Assembly: GCA_041590075.1 (NCBI GenBank)
Contig: JBFHUL010000003.1
Span: 13,393 to 77,392, forward strand
Direction of reading: 5' to 3'
Length of the DNA stretch: 64,000 nucleotides
Source of the DNA: PZPK01 sp041590075
GTDB lineage: Bacteria > Pseudomonadota > Gammaproteobacteria > Pseudomonadales > Oleiphilaceae
A model generated the notes under the pieces. That model saw nothing but the letters and a program-made list of their open reading frames with translations, did not search any database and had not been told where the DNA came from. Shown one piece after another: positions 35,998-44,988 of the stretch; within the stretch, counting starts at the first letter, position 1; every line of letters starts with the position of its first letter. The position numbers and the translations under genes were made by a program.

Positions 35998-36100
35998 ATT
36001 GAATCCCCATATAGAAGCCATTAAGCAATTCAATCCTGAACCCGGCAGAATCGTGATAAGATAGCGCCGCTTTTTTTGCCATCCACTAAGAGGTCAGTCA

Positions 36101-37054
36101 ATGAGCAATACCAAACACGCCAAAGTCCTGATTTTGGGTTCCGGCCCTGCCGGCTACACCGCAGCCGTTTACGCCGCGCGCGCCAATCTCGAACCGGTTG
36201 TGATCACAGGCATTCAGGCTGGAGGCCAATTGACTCAGACTACAGATGTCGACAACTGGCCTGGCGACGTGGAGGGCCTTCAGGGGCCAGACCTCATGCA
36301 ACGGATGCAATCGCATGCGGAACGGTTCAATACTGAGGTTGTATTCGACCACATCAACAACGCGGATCTTAGCCAACGCCCCTTCCGCCTTACGGGGGAC
36401 TCAGGTGAATACACCTGCGATGCCCTCATCATTGCCACCGGTGCGTCTGCCATGTACCTGGGCCTGGATTCGGAAGAGGCCTTTGCTGGTCGCGGCGTGA
36501 GCGCTTGCGCAACCTGCGACGGCTTCTTCTATAAGAACCAGACCGTGTGCGTAGTGGGCGGTGGCAATACCGCAGTGGAAGAAGCCCTGTATCTTTCCAA
36601 TATCTGCAAGGAAGTCATTCTCATTCACCGCCGCGACAGCCTGCGTGCCGAAAAGATTCTGCAAGACAAACTGTTCGATAAAGCGAAAAACGGAAATGTG
36701 CGGCTCGAATGGAATCATACACTGGACGAAGTGCTTGGTGATGAAACCGGTGTCACTGGCGTACGCATTCGATCAACCGAAAGCGGCGAAACCAAAGATC
36801 TCACGCTGTCGGGCGTATTCATTGCGATAGGACACCGCCCAAACACAGAACTATTTGTCGATCAGCTCGATATGAACAACGGCTACATCACCATTAAATC
36901 AGGCCTTCAGGGCGGCGTTACATCGACAAGTGTGCCTGGCGTATTTGCTGCTGGCGACGTGACTGATCAGGTGTACCGGCAAGCAATCACGTCCGCCGGA
37001 TTCGGCTGCATGGCCGCGCTGGATGCGGAGAAGTTCCTCGACGAACATGCCTGA
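36101..37054 (+). CDS. trxB: Thioredoxin-disulfide reductase
   Basis: 317 aa. FAD-binding GSGPAGY at the N-terminus, redox-active Cys136-Ala-Thr-Cys139, NADPH-binding GGGNTAVEE and a C-terminal AAGDVTD FAD motif. Keeps thioredoxin reduced with NADPH. GAGG stands 7 nt before the ATG. In the 103 nt upstream a -10-like TAAGAT (36057-36062) is seen with no clear -35. First gene of the trxB-aat-bpt-infA block. Confidence 0.96.
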   Translation: MSNTKHAKVLILGSGPAGYTAAVYAARANLEPVVITGIQAGGQLTQTTDVDNWPGDVEGLQGPDLMQRMQSHAERFNTEVVFDHINNADLSQRPFRLTGDSGEYTCDALIIATGASAMYLGLDSEEAFAGRGVSACATCDGFFYKNQTVCVVGGGNTAVEEALYLSNICKEVILIHRRDSLRAEKILQDKLFDKAKNGNVRLEWNHTLDEVLGDETGVTGVRIRSTESGETKDLTLSGVFIAIGHRPNTELFVDQLDMNNGYITIKSGLQGGVTSTSVPGVFAAGDVTDQVYRQAITSAGFGCMAALDAEKFLDEHA

Positions 37055-37099
37055 TTCTGCAACGCAGTATGTCTGGCCATCCAGAGATGATGCCCAGTT

Positions 37100-37807
37100 A
37101 TGAGTGCTTTACCCTGGCTGGAACATTCCAGCCAGTTCCCCCCCATCGAGTCAGCACTGCAAGAGCCTAATGGCCTACTGGCGGCGGGCGGCGACCTCAG
37201 CCCGGAGATGCTGCTACGCGCCTACAAAAGCGGCATTTTCCCATGGTACAGCGAGGATCAACCGATTCTCTGGTGGAGCCCCGATCCCCGCTGCATTATC
37301 CGCAGGGAATGGATGCACATTTCCAAAAGCCTGCGCAAACATCAACGCCGCCATCGCTGGCAAGTGACTTTTGATAAGTGCTTTGATCAGGTTATTCAGG
37401 CCTGCGCAACGCGAGGCCCGGATGAAGGAACCTGGATCACCCCTGACATGCAAGATGCTTACTGCACACTGCACCGCCTGGGCCATGCCCATTCCGTTGA
37501 AGTGTGGAATGGGGATCAACTTCTGGGAGGTCTGTATGGCGTCGGAATGCACTCCTGCTTCTTTGGTGAGTCCATGTTTTCCCATGCTAGCAATGCATCA
37601 AAAATCGCTTTCTGGGCACTCTGTGAACAGCTTGGACGCTGGGAGTATGCACTCATCGACTGCCAGATAGAAAACCCGCACCTGCTAAGCCTTGGTGCGC
37701 GCCCCGTCGCTCGCAGCGCCTTCGCGCAACAGCTACGCGCAGGCCTGAGCAAACCCGCACAGCATTCCGAATGGAAATTTGATCCCGATTTATTTTCCAA
37801 CGTATAG
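37100..37807 (+). CDS. aat: Leucyl/phenylalanyl-tRNA--protein transferase
   Basis: 235 aa. Adds Leu or Phe to N-terminal Arg/Lys of proteins, making them N-degrons for ClpAPS. Family patterns FPPIESALQEPNGLLAAGG, GIFPWYSEDQPILWWSPDPR and FGESMFSHASNASKIA are all present. It lies 45 nt after trxB, in the conserved order with bpt and infA, close to the clpA-clpS genes that use its product. Confidence 0.95.
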   Translation: MSALPWLEHSSQFPPIESALQEPNGLLAAGGDLSPEMLLRAYKSGIFPWYSEDQPILWWSPDPRCIIRREWMHISKSLRKHQRRHRWQVTFDKCFDQVIQACATRGPDEGTWITPDMQDAYCTLHRLGHAHSVEVWNGDQLLGGLYGVGMHSCFFGESMFSHASNASKIAFWALCEQLGRWEYALIDCQIENPHLLSLGARPVARSAFAQQLRAGLSKPAQHSEWKFDPDLFSNV

Positions 37808-37838
37808 TTGAAGCCTGTCTGGAATGCGAGACGCCATC

Positions 37839-38573
37839 ATGAGCAACCTGCAAACACTGGCCTTTTACGCCACGCCGGAGCACGACTGCAGTTACCTGCC
37901 TGAGAAAAAAGCGACCACCATGTTCGTTGACCCCAAAGCGCGCCTCAGCACACATACCTATTCACAACTCTCACAACTTGGTTTTCGCCGCAGCGGCAAC
38001 CATTACTATCGTCCGCACTGCAATGATTGCCAAGCATGTATTCCAATACGTATCCCGGTGAATAGATTCCAACCCAATCGCAGCCAACGTCGCGTACTCA
38101 CTAAGAATCACGATATTCAAGTGCGCGCCATGGCGCCAGACTTTCATGAAGATCACTATCTGCTTTATGAAAAATACATTAACCAGCGTCATGCTGATGG
38201 TGACATGTTCCCCGCCAGCCGCGACCAGTATCGCTCCTTTTTAGTCGAATCCCATCCCTGCACGCGCTTTCTCGAATTCAGCAAAGACGACCGCGTAGTG
38301 GCGCTGGCCGTCATGGACGATCTGGAAGACGGCTTTTCAGCCATCTACACGTTTTTTGACCCCGAAGAAACCGCGCGAAGCCCGGGCACTCTCGCTGTTT
38401 TATGGCAGATAAATGAAGCACAACGAACAGGCAAGGAGTATGTGTACCTTGGCTATTTCATTCGAGCTTGCCAAAAAATGTCCTACAAAACGCGCTTTCG
38501 CCCGTTTGAGGCCCGTATTAACGATTTTTGGCTAAGTGAGAACGCTCTCGCCGCGATACTCGACAACGTGTAA
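37839..38573 (+). CDS. bpt: Aspartate/glutamate leucyltransferase (Bpt)
   Basis: 244 aa from the ATG at 37839 (MSNLQTLAFY); an ATG at 37824 would add 5 residues. The ATE/Bpt fold is shown by an N-terminal C-N-D-C-Q-A-C cluster (HCNDCQACIPIRIPV), GFRRSG and a C-terminal LGYFIRACQKMSYKTRFRP. Bacterial members of this family transfer Leu, rather than Arg, to N-terminal Asp/Glu (established for Vibrio Bpt), feeding the same N-degron route as Aat. 126 nt follow before infA. Confidence 0.93.
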   Translation: MSNLQTLAFYATPEHDCSYLPEKKATTMFVDPKARLSTHTYSQLSQLGFRRSGNHYYRPHCNDCQACIPIRIPVNRFQPNRSQRRVLTKNHDIQVRAMAPDFHEDHYLLYEKYINQRHADGDMFPASRDQYRSFLVESHPCTRFLEFSKDDRVVALAVMDDLEDGFSAIYTFFDPEETARSPGTLAVLWQINEAQRTGKEYVYLGYFIRACQKMSYKTRFRPFEARINDFWLSENALAAILDNV

Positions 38574-38585
38574 ATCGGCTCATCA

Positions 38586-38603
38586 GGCAAAAGAGCTTTT
38601 GCC
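38586..38603. other. Hairpin between bpt and infA
   Basis: GGCAAAAG (38586-38593) and CTTTTGCC (38596-38603) are exact inverted repeats, effectively 6-7 bp of stem with a 4-6-nt loop. No T-run follows directly. It could be an mRNA processing or attenuation site separating infA expression from upstream transcription. Confidence 0.4.
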
Positions 38604-38627
38604 AATCACTTTCCTTTCAGGCAGAAT
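38599..38627 (+). promoter_or_regulatory. Candidate sigma-70 promoter for infA
   Basis: TTGCCA (38599-38604) and CAGAAT (38622-38627) are separated by exactly 17 nt, 4 of 6 matches each to the consensus, placed about 75 nt before the infA start. Independent expression of IF-1 would make sense. Confidence 0.4.
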
Positions 38628-38699
38628 GTCGCTTTTTTAATCACGGGCACCTCTACACTCTGCCCGAAAAAGCCAAAATTCAAACGAGGTTACGCTTTA

Positions 38700-38918
38700 A
38701 TGGCGAAAGAAGATGTCATTGAAATGGAAGGTACGATCATCGATACCTTGCCCAATACAATGTTCCGCGTCGAACTGGAAAACGGGCATGTCGTGACGGC
38801 CCACATTTCAGGAAAAATGCGCAAGAACTACATCCGCATTCTTACCGGCGACAAGGTCAAAGTAGAACTTACTCCATACGACCTGAGCAAAGGCCGCATC
38901 ACCTACCGAGCGCGCTAA
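38700..38918 (+). CDS. infA: Translation initiation factor IF-1
   Basis: 72 aa, full length for the family. Single OB-fold with MAKEDVIEMEGTIIDTLPN at the start and GRITYRAR at the end. Binds the 30S A-site during initiation. AACGAGGTT a few bases upstream contains a GAGG ribosome site. An intrinsic terminator follows at once. Confidence 0.97.
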   Translation: MAKEDVIEMEGTIIDTLPNTMFRVELENGHVVTAHISGKMRKNYIRILTGDKVKVELTPYDLSKGRITYRAR

Positions 38919-38920
38919 CA

Positions 38921-38950
38921 AAAAAAGGAGCCGAGATGGCTCCTTTTAGC
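38921..38950 (+). terminator. Intrinsic terminator after infA (also faces clpA)
   Basis: Stem AAAAGGAGCC (38923-38932) / GGCTCCTTTT (38938-38947), loop GAGAT. A- and T-tracts on either side let it act in both directions, ending infA and the convergent clpA transcript. Confidence 0.85.
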
Positions 38951-38974
38951 TTGGGGATTAATACGCTTTTAAAC

Positions 38975-41236
38975 TTATGCAGGCACTTCCTCTTCGTAGC
39001 TGAAGGCGATTTCACCGTCCTTGAGCGTAATATGCACCTCACCCCCCTCCGACAAACTGCCGAACAGAATTTCTTCCGCCAACGGTTTCTTTAGGGCATC
39101 CTGAATCAGCCTGGCCATGGGCCTCGCCCCCATTCTGTCGTCATAACCCTTCTCGGCAAGGTATTGCTTCGCCTGCTCATCCACATGAAGAACAACTCGC
39201 TTCTCATCCAACTGCGCCTGAAGCTCAGTAAGGAATTTATCGACCACATAGCATACCGTATCCCGCGACAACGGAGCGAACTGAATAATCCCATCCAAAC
39301 GGTTACGGAACTCGGGAGTAAACAGTTTATTGAGCGCCTCCATACCGTCTGTCGAGTGATCCTGTTCACTAAAGCCAATTGATCTGCGACTCATTACTTC
39401 CGCACCTGCGTTGGTCGTCATCACCAACACCACATGCCGGAAGTCGGCCTTGCGACCATTGTTATCGGTCAAGGTACCGTGATCCATAACCTGAAGCAGA
39501 AGATTGAATACTTCCGGATGCGCCTTTTCAATTTCGTCGAGCAGCAATACACAATGCGGACTTTTGTTCACCGCTTCGGTAAGCAAACCACCCTGATCGT
39601 AACCCACGTAACCCGGAGGCGCGCCGATCAAACGACTTACCGTGTGTCGCTCCATGTACTCAGACATGTCAAAGCGCACTAGCTCAATACCAAGCACTTT
39701 TGCCAATTGTTTGGTGACTTCCGTCTTACCCACACCGGTTGGCCCAGCAAACAAAAAAGCACCATCCGGCTTTTCAGGAGACTTGAGTCCAGCCCGGGAA
39801 AGCTTGATCGCTGTCGAGAGCGACTCGATTGCATCATCCTGACCAAACACCACCATCTTGAGATCACGCTCTATATTGCGCAGCATGTCTTTATCAGATG
39901 TGGTGACATTTCGCGGCGGAATTCGAGCAATCTTGGCCACCACATCTTCGATGGCCTGCACGCCGATCACTTTCTTTCGCTTGCCTTCAGTCTGCAAACG
40001 CTGACTGGCACCCGCCTCATCAATGACATCGATTGCTTTGTCCGGCATATGCCTGTCAGTAATATAACGATCAGCAAGCTCCGCAGCTGCACGCAAGGCC
40101 TTATCGGTATATTTCAGATCGTGATGCTGTTCAAACTGTGACTTTAGCCCCTTCAATATTCTGAAGGTATCCTCAACGTTAGGTTCATTAACGTCGATTT
40201 TTTGAAATCGTCTTGCAAGCGCACTGTCTTTCTCGAAGATTCCTCGGAACTCCGAAAATGTCGTAGAGCCAATGCAGCGCACCTCCCCCGAACTCAGCAA
40301 GGGCTTGAGCAGGTTAGAGGCATCCATCACACCACCAGACGCTGACCCGGCACCAATTATGGTGTGTATTTCATCAATAAAGAGAATCGCATGGTCACGC
40401 TTCTTAAGTTCGGCAAGCAAGGCCTTGAAACGTTTTTCAAAATCGCCCCGGTATTTCGTACCAGCCAGCAGCGCTCCCAAATCCAGAGAATACACCTCGG
40501 CGTCTGAAATGATCTCCGGCACATTACCGTCAACGATTTGTTTGGCCAGACCTTCGGCGATGGCCGTTTTACCTACACCCGCCTCACCCACTAACAGAGG
40601 ATTATTCTTGCGACGTCGCGCGAGTATCTGCACGACTCGCTCAACTTCTTTTTCACGCCCGATCAGGGGGTCGATACGCCCCAAAGACGCCGCCTCATTC
40701 AAATTTGTGGCGTAACTTTCAAGAGGGTTGTTCTGAGTACTTTCTTCGAGCCCCTCTTCACTGGCTTCCGATTCATTGGGCTGTTCATCTGAATGGCCTG
40801 GCACCTTGGAGATGCCATGTGAAATATAATTGACGATATCTATGCGAGCGACATTCTGCTTCTTAAGCACATAAACCGCTTGGCTCTCCTGCTCACTGAA
40901 AATCGCAACCAATACATTAGCGCCAGTCACTTCTTTCTTCCCCGAGGACTGAACATGAAATACAGCGCGTTGCAACACGCGCTGAAACCCCAGAGTCGGT
41001 TGCGTTTCACGCTCTTCGTCACTGGCTGGAATAAGCGGAGTTGTCGAATCGACAAATTCCGTTAACTCCTGGCGTAATTCGCTTAAATCGGTACCGCAGG
41101 CGCCCAACACCTTAATCGCAGCTTCATTATCTAATAAGGCCAGCAAAAGGTGCTCCACCGTCATGAACTCATGACGCTTTTCACGTGCGTTCTTGAACGC
41201 CTCATTCAGGGTCAATTCCAGGTCTTTACTTAACAT
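38975..41236 (-). CDS. clpA: ATP-dependent Clp protease ATP-binding subunit ClpA
   Basis: 753 aa. N-terminal Clp-N repeats (about 1-145), two AAA+ modules with Walker A GEAGVGKTA and GPTGVGKTE, and the ClpP-docking loop SIGFSEQD at about residue 610-620. Unfolds N-degron and other substrates and feeds them to ClpP (not in this window). The clpS gene ends 23 nt upstream on the same strand, making a clpS-clpA operon. Confidence 0.96.
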   Translation of the reverse strand: MLSKDLELTLNEAFKNAREKRHEFMTVEHLLLALLDNEAAIKVLGACGTDLSELRQELTEFVDSTTPLIPASDEERETQPTLGFQRVLQRAVFHVQSSGKKEVTGANVLVAIFSEQESQAVYVLKKQNVARIDIVNYISHGISKVPGHSDEQPNESEASEEGLEESTQNNPLESYATNLNEAASLGRIDPLIGREKEVERVVQILARRRKNNPLLVGEAGVGKTAIAEGLAKQIVDGNVPEIISDAEVYSLDLGALLAGTKYRGDFEKRFKALLAELKKRDHAILFIDEIHTIIGAGSASGGVMDASNLLKPLLSSGEVRCIGSTTFSEFRGIFEKDSALARRFQKIDVNEPNVEDTFRILKGLKSQFEQHHDLKYTDKALRAAAELADRYITDRHMPDKAIDVIDEAGASQRLQTEGKRKKVIGVQAIEDVVAKIARIPPRNVTTSDKDMLRNIERDLKMVVFGQDDAIESLSTAIKLSRAGLKSPEKPDGAFLFAGPTGVGKTEVTKQLAKVLGIELVRFDMSEYMERHTVSRLIGAPPGYVGYDQGGLLTEAVNKSPHCVLLLDEIEKAHPEVFNLLLQVMDHGTLTDNNGRKADFRHVVLVMTTNAGAEVMSRRSIGFSEQDHSTDGMEALNKLFTPEFRNRLDGIIQFAPLSRDTVCYVVDKFLTELQAQLDEKRVVLHVDEQAKQYLAEKGYDDRMGARPMARLIQDALKKPLAEEILFGSLSEGGEVHITLKDGEIAFSYEEEVPA

Positions 41237-41259
41237 CTCTCACCCCAGACTGTCTCAAA

Positions 41260-41619
41260 TCACTCTACCTTTTGCAGCTCGCACTTCAATGGATGTTGGC
41301 ATTCCGCAGCATACTGGTTCACCTGTGCCGCTTTGGTCTCGGCGATATCACGGGTGAATACACCACAGATTGCCTTTCCTTGCGTATGCACAGCCAACAT
41401 GACTTGGGTCGCTTGCTCCTCGTTCATCGAGAAGAAGGTCACCAATACTTCTACGACAAAATCCATCGGTGTGTAATCATCATTCAGCATGACAACCTGA
41501 TACATCGACGGCTTTTTCAAGGCTGGTTTTTCAGGGACTACTAATAAGCCGTCATCATGCTGTGGACTATCGTCCTCGCCCTGATTCAATATTAGTAGAC
41601 AATCTTCAAATTTACTCAT
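41260..41619 (-). CDS. clpS: ClpS adaptor
   Basis: 119 aa. MLNDDYTPMDFVVEVL and GVFTRDIAETKAAQV are the substrate-pocket and ClpA-contact segments of ClpS. Recognises N-terminal Leu/Phe/Trp/Tyr and hands proteins to ClpA. The flexible N-terminal arm needed for delivery is present (about 35 residues, acidic). Confidence 0.95.
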   Translation of the reverse strand: MSKFEDCLLILNQGEDDSPQHDDGLLVVPEKPALKKPSMYQVVMLNDDYTPMDFVVEVLVTFFSMNEEQATQVMLAVHTQGKAICGVFTRDIAETKAAQVNQYAAECQHPLKCELQKVE

Positions 41620-41955
41620 AGTGCGATACGAAAATTTACATTTTTAACATGGTGGGGGCTTGGAATGATTTTGCAACACAATGCCACCCGAACCAAAACG
41701 ATTGATTTTGGAATAAGAGGGCAACGCTATATATATCCAGCCAACGGTCGGCGCGCATCCTATCACGAAGTCGCGCATTCATTCGCCGACCATGCCGCTT
41801 TTTTTAACCAAACCCCTTGACTAAAACTAGAGAATAATAAAAAGTACCGAGTTGATGTAGTGCACCCTCATTTTGCCAATAAAAATAAAACTTCGAGCAT
41901 CGGTTTAAACATGGCCTCAGCCATATTTTGCAGATGCTAGACACGGGAGTCGATT
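41620..41955. other. 336-bp divergent intergenic region clpS/cspD
   Basis: No convincing gene. An open frame of 51 codons (41665-41820, plus strand, preceded by a G-rich stretch) resembles nothing I know. TTGACT (41817-41822) followed by an A+T-rich tract (AATAATAAAAAG, 41833-41844) lies before cspD, but hexamer spacing is wrong for a standard promoter. Regulatory sites for both genes and the cold-shock leader must be here. Confidence 0.4.
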
Positions 41956-42294
41956 ATGCCTCAAGGTAAAGTCAAGTGGTTCAATAACGCCAAGGGTTAC
42001 GGGTTCATTATCGAAGACGGCGGATCTGAAGATTTGTTCGCGCATTTCTCTTCAATCCAAATGGATGGATACAAAACACTGAAAGCAGGTCAGCAGGTCA
42101 CTTTTGACAAGCAACCCAGTGGTAAAGGAATCCATGCTGTAAATATTGCCGCCCTCGAAACAGCCAACCCTGGTGATACGGAGCTCAACAGTCTTGACGA
42201 TGAAATAATTTCAGTGGAAGAAGAGCAGCCCCATGCACATCAGGAAGACACTCAAATCCAGACAGAAAAAGCCGGTAAAGTAGTCGCCTACTAA
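41956..42294 (+). CDS. cspD: Cold-shock-domain protein, CspD-type with acidic tail
   Basis: 112 aa. Residues 1-67 form a cold-shock domain with both RNA-binding motifs: KGYGFI (RNP1) and DLFAHFS (RNP2). The remaining about 45 residues are an acidic, probably disordered tail (LDDEIISVEEEQP). CspD of E. coli (74 aa) inhibits replication in stationary phase; position beside clpS-clpA is the conserved one for cspD. The longer tail is unlike E. coli. Confidence 0.9.
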   Translation: MPQGKVKWFNNAKGYGFIIEDGGSEDLFAHFSSIQMDGYKTLKAGQQVTFDKQPSGKGIHAVNIAALETANPGDTELNSLDDEIISVEEEQPHAHQEDTQIQTEKAGKVVAY

Positions 42295-42327
42295 GGCAAG
42301 CGCTGCGATACATCGAGCCGAGGCAAG

Positions 42328-42348
42328 GCTGGAGCTGAAAGCCCCAGC
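42328..42348 (+). terminator. Possible terminator hairpin after cspD
   Basis: GCTGGAGC (42328-42335) / GCCCCAGC (42341-42348), 7 of 8 pairs, 5-nt loop TGAAA, no T-run. A second small stem GCCCAT-ATA-ATGGGC (42375-42389) follows before the icd stop. Both lie between convergent genes. Confidence 0.35.
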
Positions 42349-42424
42349 AAGCCACCCTGTAACTGTACGTTTCTGCCCATATAATGGGCCACAGGGTTCT
42401 CTGCGCAAACATTTAACCGTTCCG

Positions 42425-43699
42425 TCAACTTCGAATTAAACCCTCCATGTTACGTACAACAGCGCGGCCAAATTCCGATGCTTTCAACAGCTTCGCACCT
42501 GGCATCAAGCGCTCAAAATCATACGTCACTGTTTTGGCCGCTATCGTCGCAGACACCCCCTCAATAATCAGATCCGCCGCCTCGATCCAACCCAAATAAC
42601 GCAACATCATTTCAGCAGACAAAATCAGCGATCCAGGATTAACCTTATCCTGCCCTGCATACTTTGGTGCGGTGCCATGTGTCGCCTCAAATAGCGCAAC
42701 GCTACCTCCCAGATTGGCACCGGGAGCAATGCCAATACCTCCAACCATTGCCGCAAGCGCATCGGAAATATAATCACCATTCAGATTAAGCGTAGCAATC
42801 ACACTATAATCCTCGGGCCGCATTAAAATTTGCTGCAGGAAAGCATCCGCGATCACGTCTTTGATGACAATTTCACGCCCTGTATGGGGGTTAACAAAAT
42901 GCAACCATGGCCCGCCATCTAAAGGTTTTGCTCCAAAACGCTCTTGGGCCAATTCGTAGCCCCAATCTTTAAAAGCGCCCTCGGTGAATTTCATGATATT
43001 GCCTTTATGCACCAACGTGACAGAAGGCAAGTCATTATCGACCGCGTACTGAATTGCTTTCCTGACCAAGCGTTTACTGCCCTCTTCAGACACAGGTTTG
43101 ATACCGATACCACAACCCTTAGGGAAACGAATATTGCTCACCCCCATTTCCTCGCGCAGAAAATCAATGAGTCTGACGGCCTCCTCACTATCTGCCGGCC
43201 ATTCAATACCTGCATAAATATCTTCTGAGTTCTCGCGAAAAATCACCATATCGGTTCTTTCCGGATGATTGACGGGGCTGGGCACCCCTTTAAACCACCT
43301 CACTGGCCGCTGACACACATACAAATCAAGCTCTTGGCGAAGAGCGACGTTCAATGAGCGAATACCACCCCCAACCGGTGTGGTTAGCGGCCCCTTGATA
43401 GCGACAGAAAAATCAGCAATCGCATCGAGCGTTTCCTTGGGCAACCATTGATCGGCCCCGTAAACCTTTACCGCCTTCTCTCCTGCGAAGATTTCCATCC
43501 AAGCAATCGCTCGCCGCGAGCCATATGCCAGATCAACCGCGGCATCCACCACAAGCATCATTGGCGGGGTAATGTCTACACCAATCCCATCACCCTCTAT
43601 AAAAGGAATAATGGGATGATTAGGCACCTCAAGCGACAAATCTGCATTCACGGTAATTTTTTGGCCGTCCGACGGCTTGCTGATCTTGTGATAGGTCAT
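42425..43699 (-). CDS. icd: NADP-dependent isocitrate dehydrogenase
   Basis: 424 aa. Dimeric E. coli-type enzyme: FIEGDGIGVDI near the start, substrate-binding GGGIRSLNVALRQ with Ser115 (the residue phosphorylated by AceK in E. coli), and ATHGTAPKYAGQ toward the C-terminus. Oxidises isocitrate to 2-oxoglutarate in the citrate cycle. AAGGGAGG upstream is a strong ribosome site. With malate synthase G also in the window, control of the isocitrate branch by phosphorylation is plausible. Confidence 0.96.
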   Translation of the reverse strand: MTYHKISKPSDGQKITVNADLSLEVPNHPIIPFIEGDGIGVDITPPMMLVVDAAVDLAYGSRRAIAWMEIFAGEKAVKVYGADQWLPKETLDAIADFSVAIKGPLTTPVGGGIRSLNVALRQELDLYVCQRPVRWFKGVPSPVNHPERTDMVIFRENSEDIYAGIEWPADSEEAVRLIDFLREEMGVSNIRFPKGCGIGIKPVSEEGSKRLVRKAIQYAVDNDLPSVTLVHKGNIMKFTEGAFKDWGYELAQERFGAKPLDGGPWLHFVNPHTGREIVIKDVIADAFLQQILMRPEDYSVIATLNLNGDYISDALAAMVGGIGIAPGANLGGSVALFEATHGTAPKYAGQDKVNPGSLILSAEMMLRYLGWIEAADLIIEGVSATIAAKTVTYDFERLMPGAKLLKASEFGRAVVRNMEGLIRS

Positions 43700-43843
43700 T
43701 GCTTAGGCCTCCCTTGCAGCTTGCGAATAGCTCAATTACCTCAATAATAGACCTCTTCTTGGTGGATCGCGGAATTATCCCCCCCACGCGGGCACGACGT
43801 GATAAAGTAGTCCCCTGCTTTTTTAACCCAGCCATGCGAAATA

Positions 43844-44446
43844 ATGAGCAGACTAATACGCTTCAACAAACCCTTTCAGGTGCTTTCTCAGTTCACAAGC
43901 AGCGATGATCGTGCCACGCTGGGAAACTTTCTTACTATTCCGAATATCTATCCTGCTGGTCGGCTCGACTTCGACTCCGAAGGCCTGCTTCTGCTAACCG
44001 ATGATGGAACTCTCCAGGCCCGAATTGCAGATCCGCGCTTCAAACTTGCCAAAAGTTACTGGGTTCAGGTGGAAGGCGAGATAACGGATGCAGCCCTGCA
44101 GCAATTATCACAAGGCGTCACGCTGAAAGACGGCCCCACTCGGCCCGCTCAGGCTACGCGCATTGCAGCCCCCGACATATGGCCACGCCACCCCCCCATC
44201 AGAGAACGCAAGGGAATCCCCACCTCTTGGATAAACCTGACCATCACCGAAGGCCGCAACAGACAAGTACGCCGCATGACCGCCGCCACAGGATTTCCAA
44301 CACTGCGCCTTATCCGTCACCAAATCGGAAACTGGAATCTGAGTGACCTGCCTCCGGGCAGCTATCAGGAAATGCAGGTACACTTACCTAAAGACACGAC
44401 ACCTAAACGTCGTCGACAGCCACATCGCAAAAAGGGAAGCTCATGA
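43844..44446 (+). CDS. rluE: 23S rRNA pseudouridine synthase RluE
   Basis: 200 aa. The catalytic motif PAGRLDFDSEGLLLLT with Asp42 and the C-terminal GRNRQVRRMTA segment place it in the RsuA/RluB/E/F group without an S4 domain, as expected for RluE (U2457 of 23S rRNA in E. coli numbering). Position after icd and 4-nt overlap with nudJ match the usual order. C-terminal tail is basic. Confidence 0.92.
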   Translation: MSRLIRFNKPFQVLSQFTSSDDRATLGNFLTIPNIYPAGRLDFDSEGLLLLTDDGTLQARIADPRFKLAKSYWVQVEGEITDAALQQLSQGVTLKDGPTRPAQATRIAAPDIWPRHPPIRERKGIPTSWINLTITEGRNRQVRRMTAATGFPTLRLIRHQIGNWNLSDLPPGSYQEMQVHLPKDTTPKRRRQPHRKKGSS

Positions 44447-44922
44447 TCTGGACACCTCATGCCACCGTTGCCACAATCGTCGAACACGACCAGCGCTTTT
44501 TACTGGTCGAAGAGTTGAGCCACGGCAAGCGCGTTTTTAATCAGCCTGCAGGCCATGTGGACGAAAACGAATCGATATTTGATGCCGCTGTAAGAGAAAC
44601 CCTTGAGGAAACCGGATGGCAAGTGCAACTTACCGGTCTGGTAGGCACCTATATCTACACAGCGCCGGAGAATGGGGTCACCTATTATCGCTTTTGCTTT
44701 GCGGCACGCGCAGAAAAACACGTTACCGACCAGCTCGACAAGGATATTCTTGCCGCTCACTGGCTCACAAAAGAAGACATAGACCAACTCGAGGAACAGT
44801 TGCGCAGCCCCTTGGTCACCAAGTGTATCGAGGATTATATGCAGCGTGACGCACTGCCCCTCGACTGGATTTACGAACATCCTGCACCCACCACCACGCA
44901 ACAGCAACGCGCTACGGGCTGA
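44443..44922 (+). CDS. nudJ: NUDIX hydrolase NudJ
   Basis: 159 aa. Complete Nudix box from Gly37 to Gly58: G-x5-E43-x7-R51-E52-x2-E55-E56-x-G58. NudJ of E. coli releases phosphate from thiamine and nucleoside di/triphosphates. Start overlaps rluE by 4 nt. The last about 15 residues (TTTQQQ) are low-complexity. Confidence 0.92.
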   Translation: MIWTPHATVATIVEHDQRFLLVEELSHGKRVFNQPAGHVDENESIFDAAVRETLEETGWQVQLTGLVGTYIYTAPENGVTYYRFCFAARAEKHVTDQLDKDILAAHWLTKEDIDQLEEQLRSPLVTKCIEDYMQRDALPLDWIYEHPAPTTTQQQRATG

Positions 44923-44988
44923 ATTTCACCTCAATTCACGGTAGAATGCCGCGCCCCGTAATCGTGTTCAGTTGTTGAGAGCGCCATC

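Noticed and set aside
41665..41820. 51-codon plus-strand frame between clpS and cspD
   Set aside because: Though preceded by a G-rich stretch, it fills a region that must hold two promoters, uses rare-looking codons and matches nothing known; conservation in relatives would be needed to accept it.
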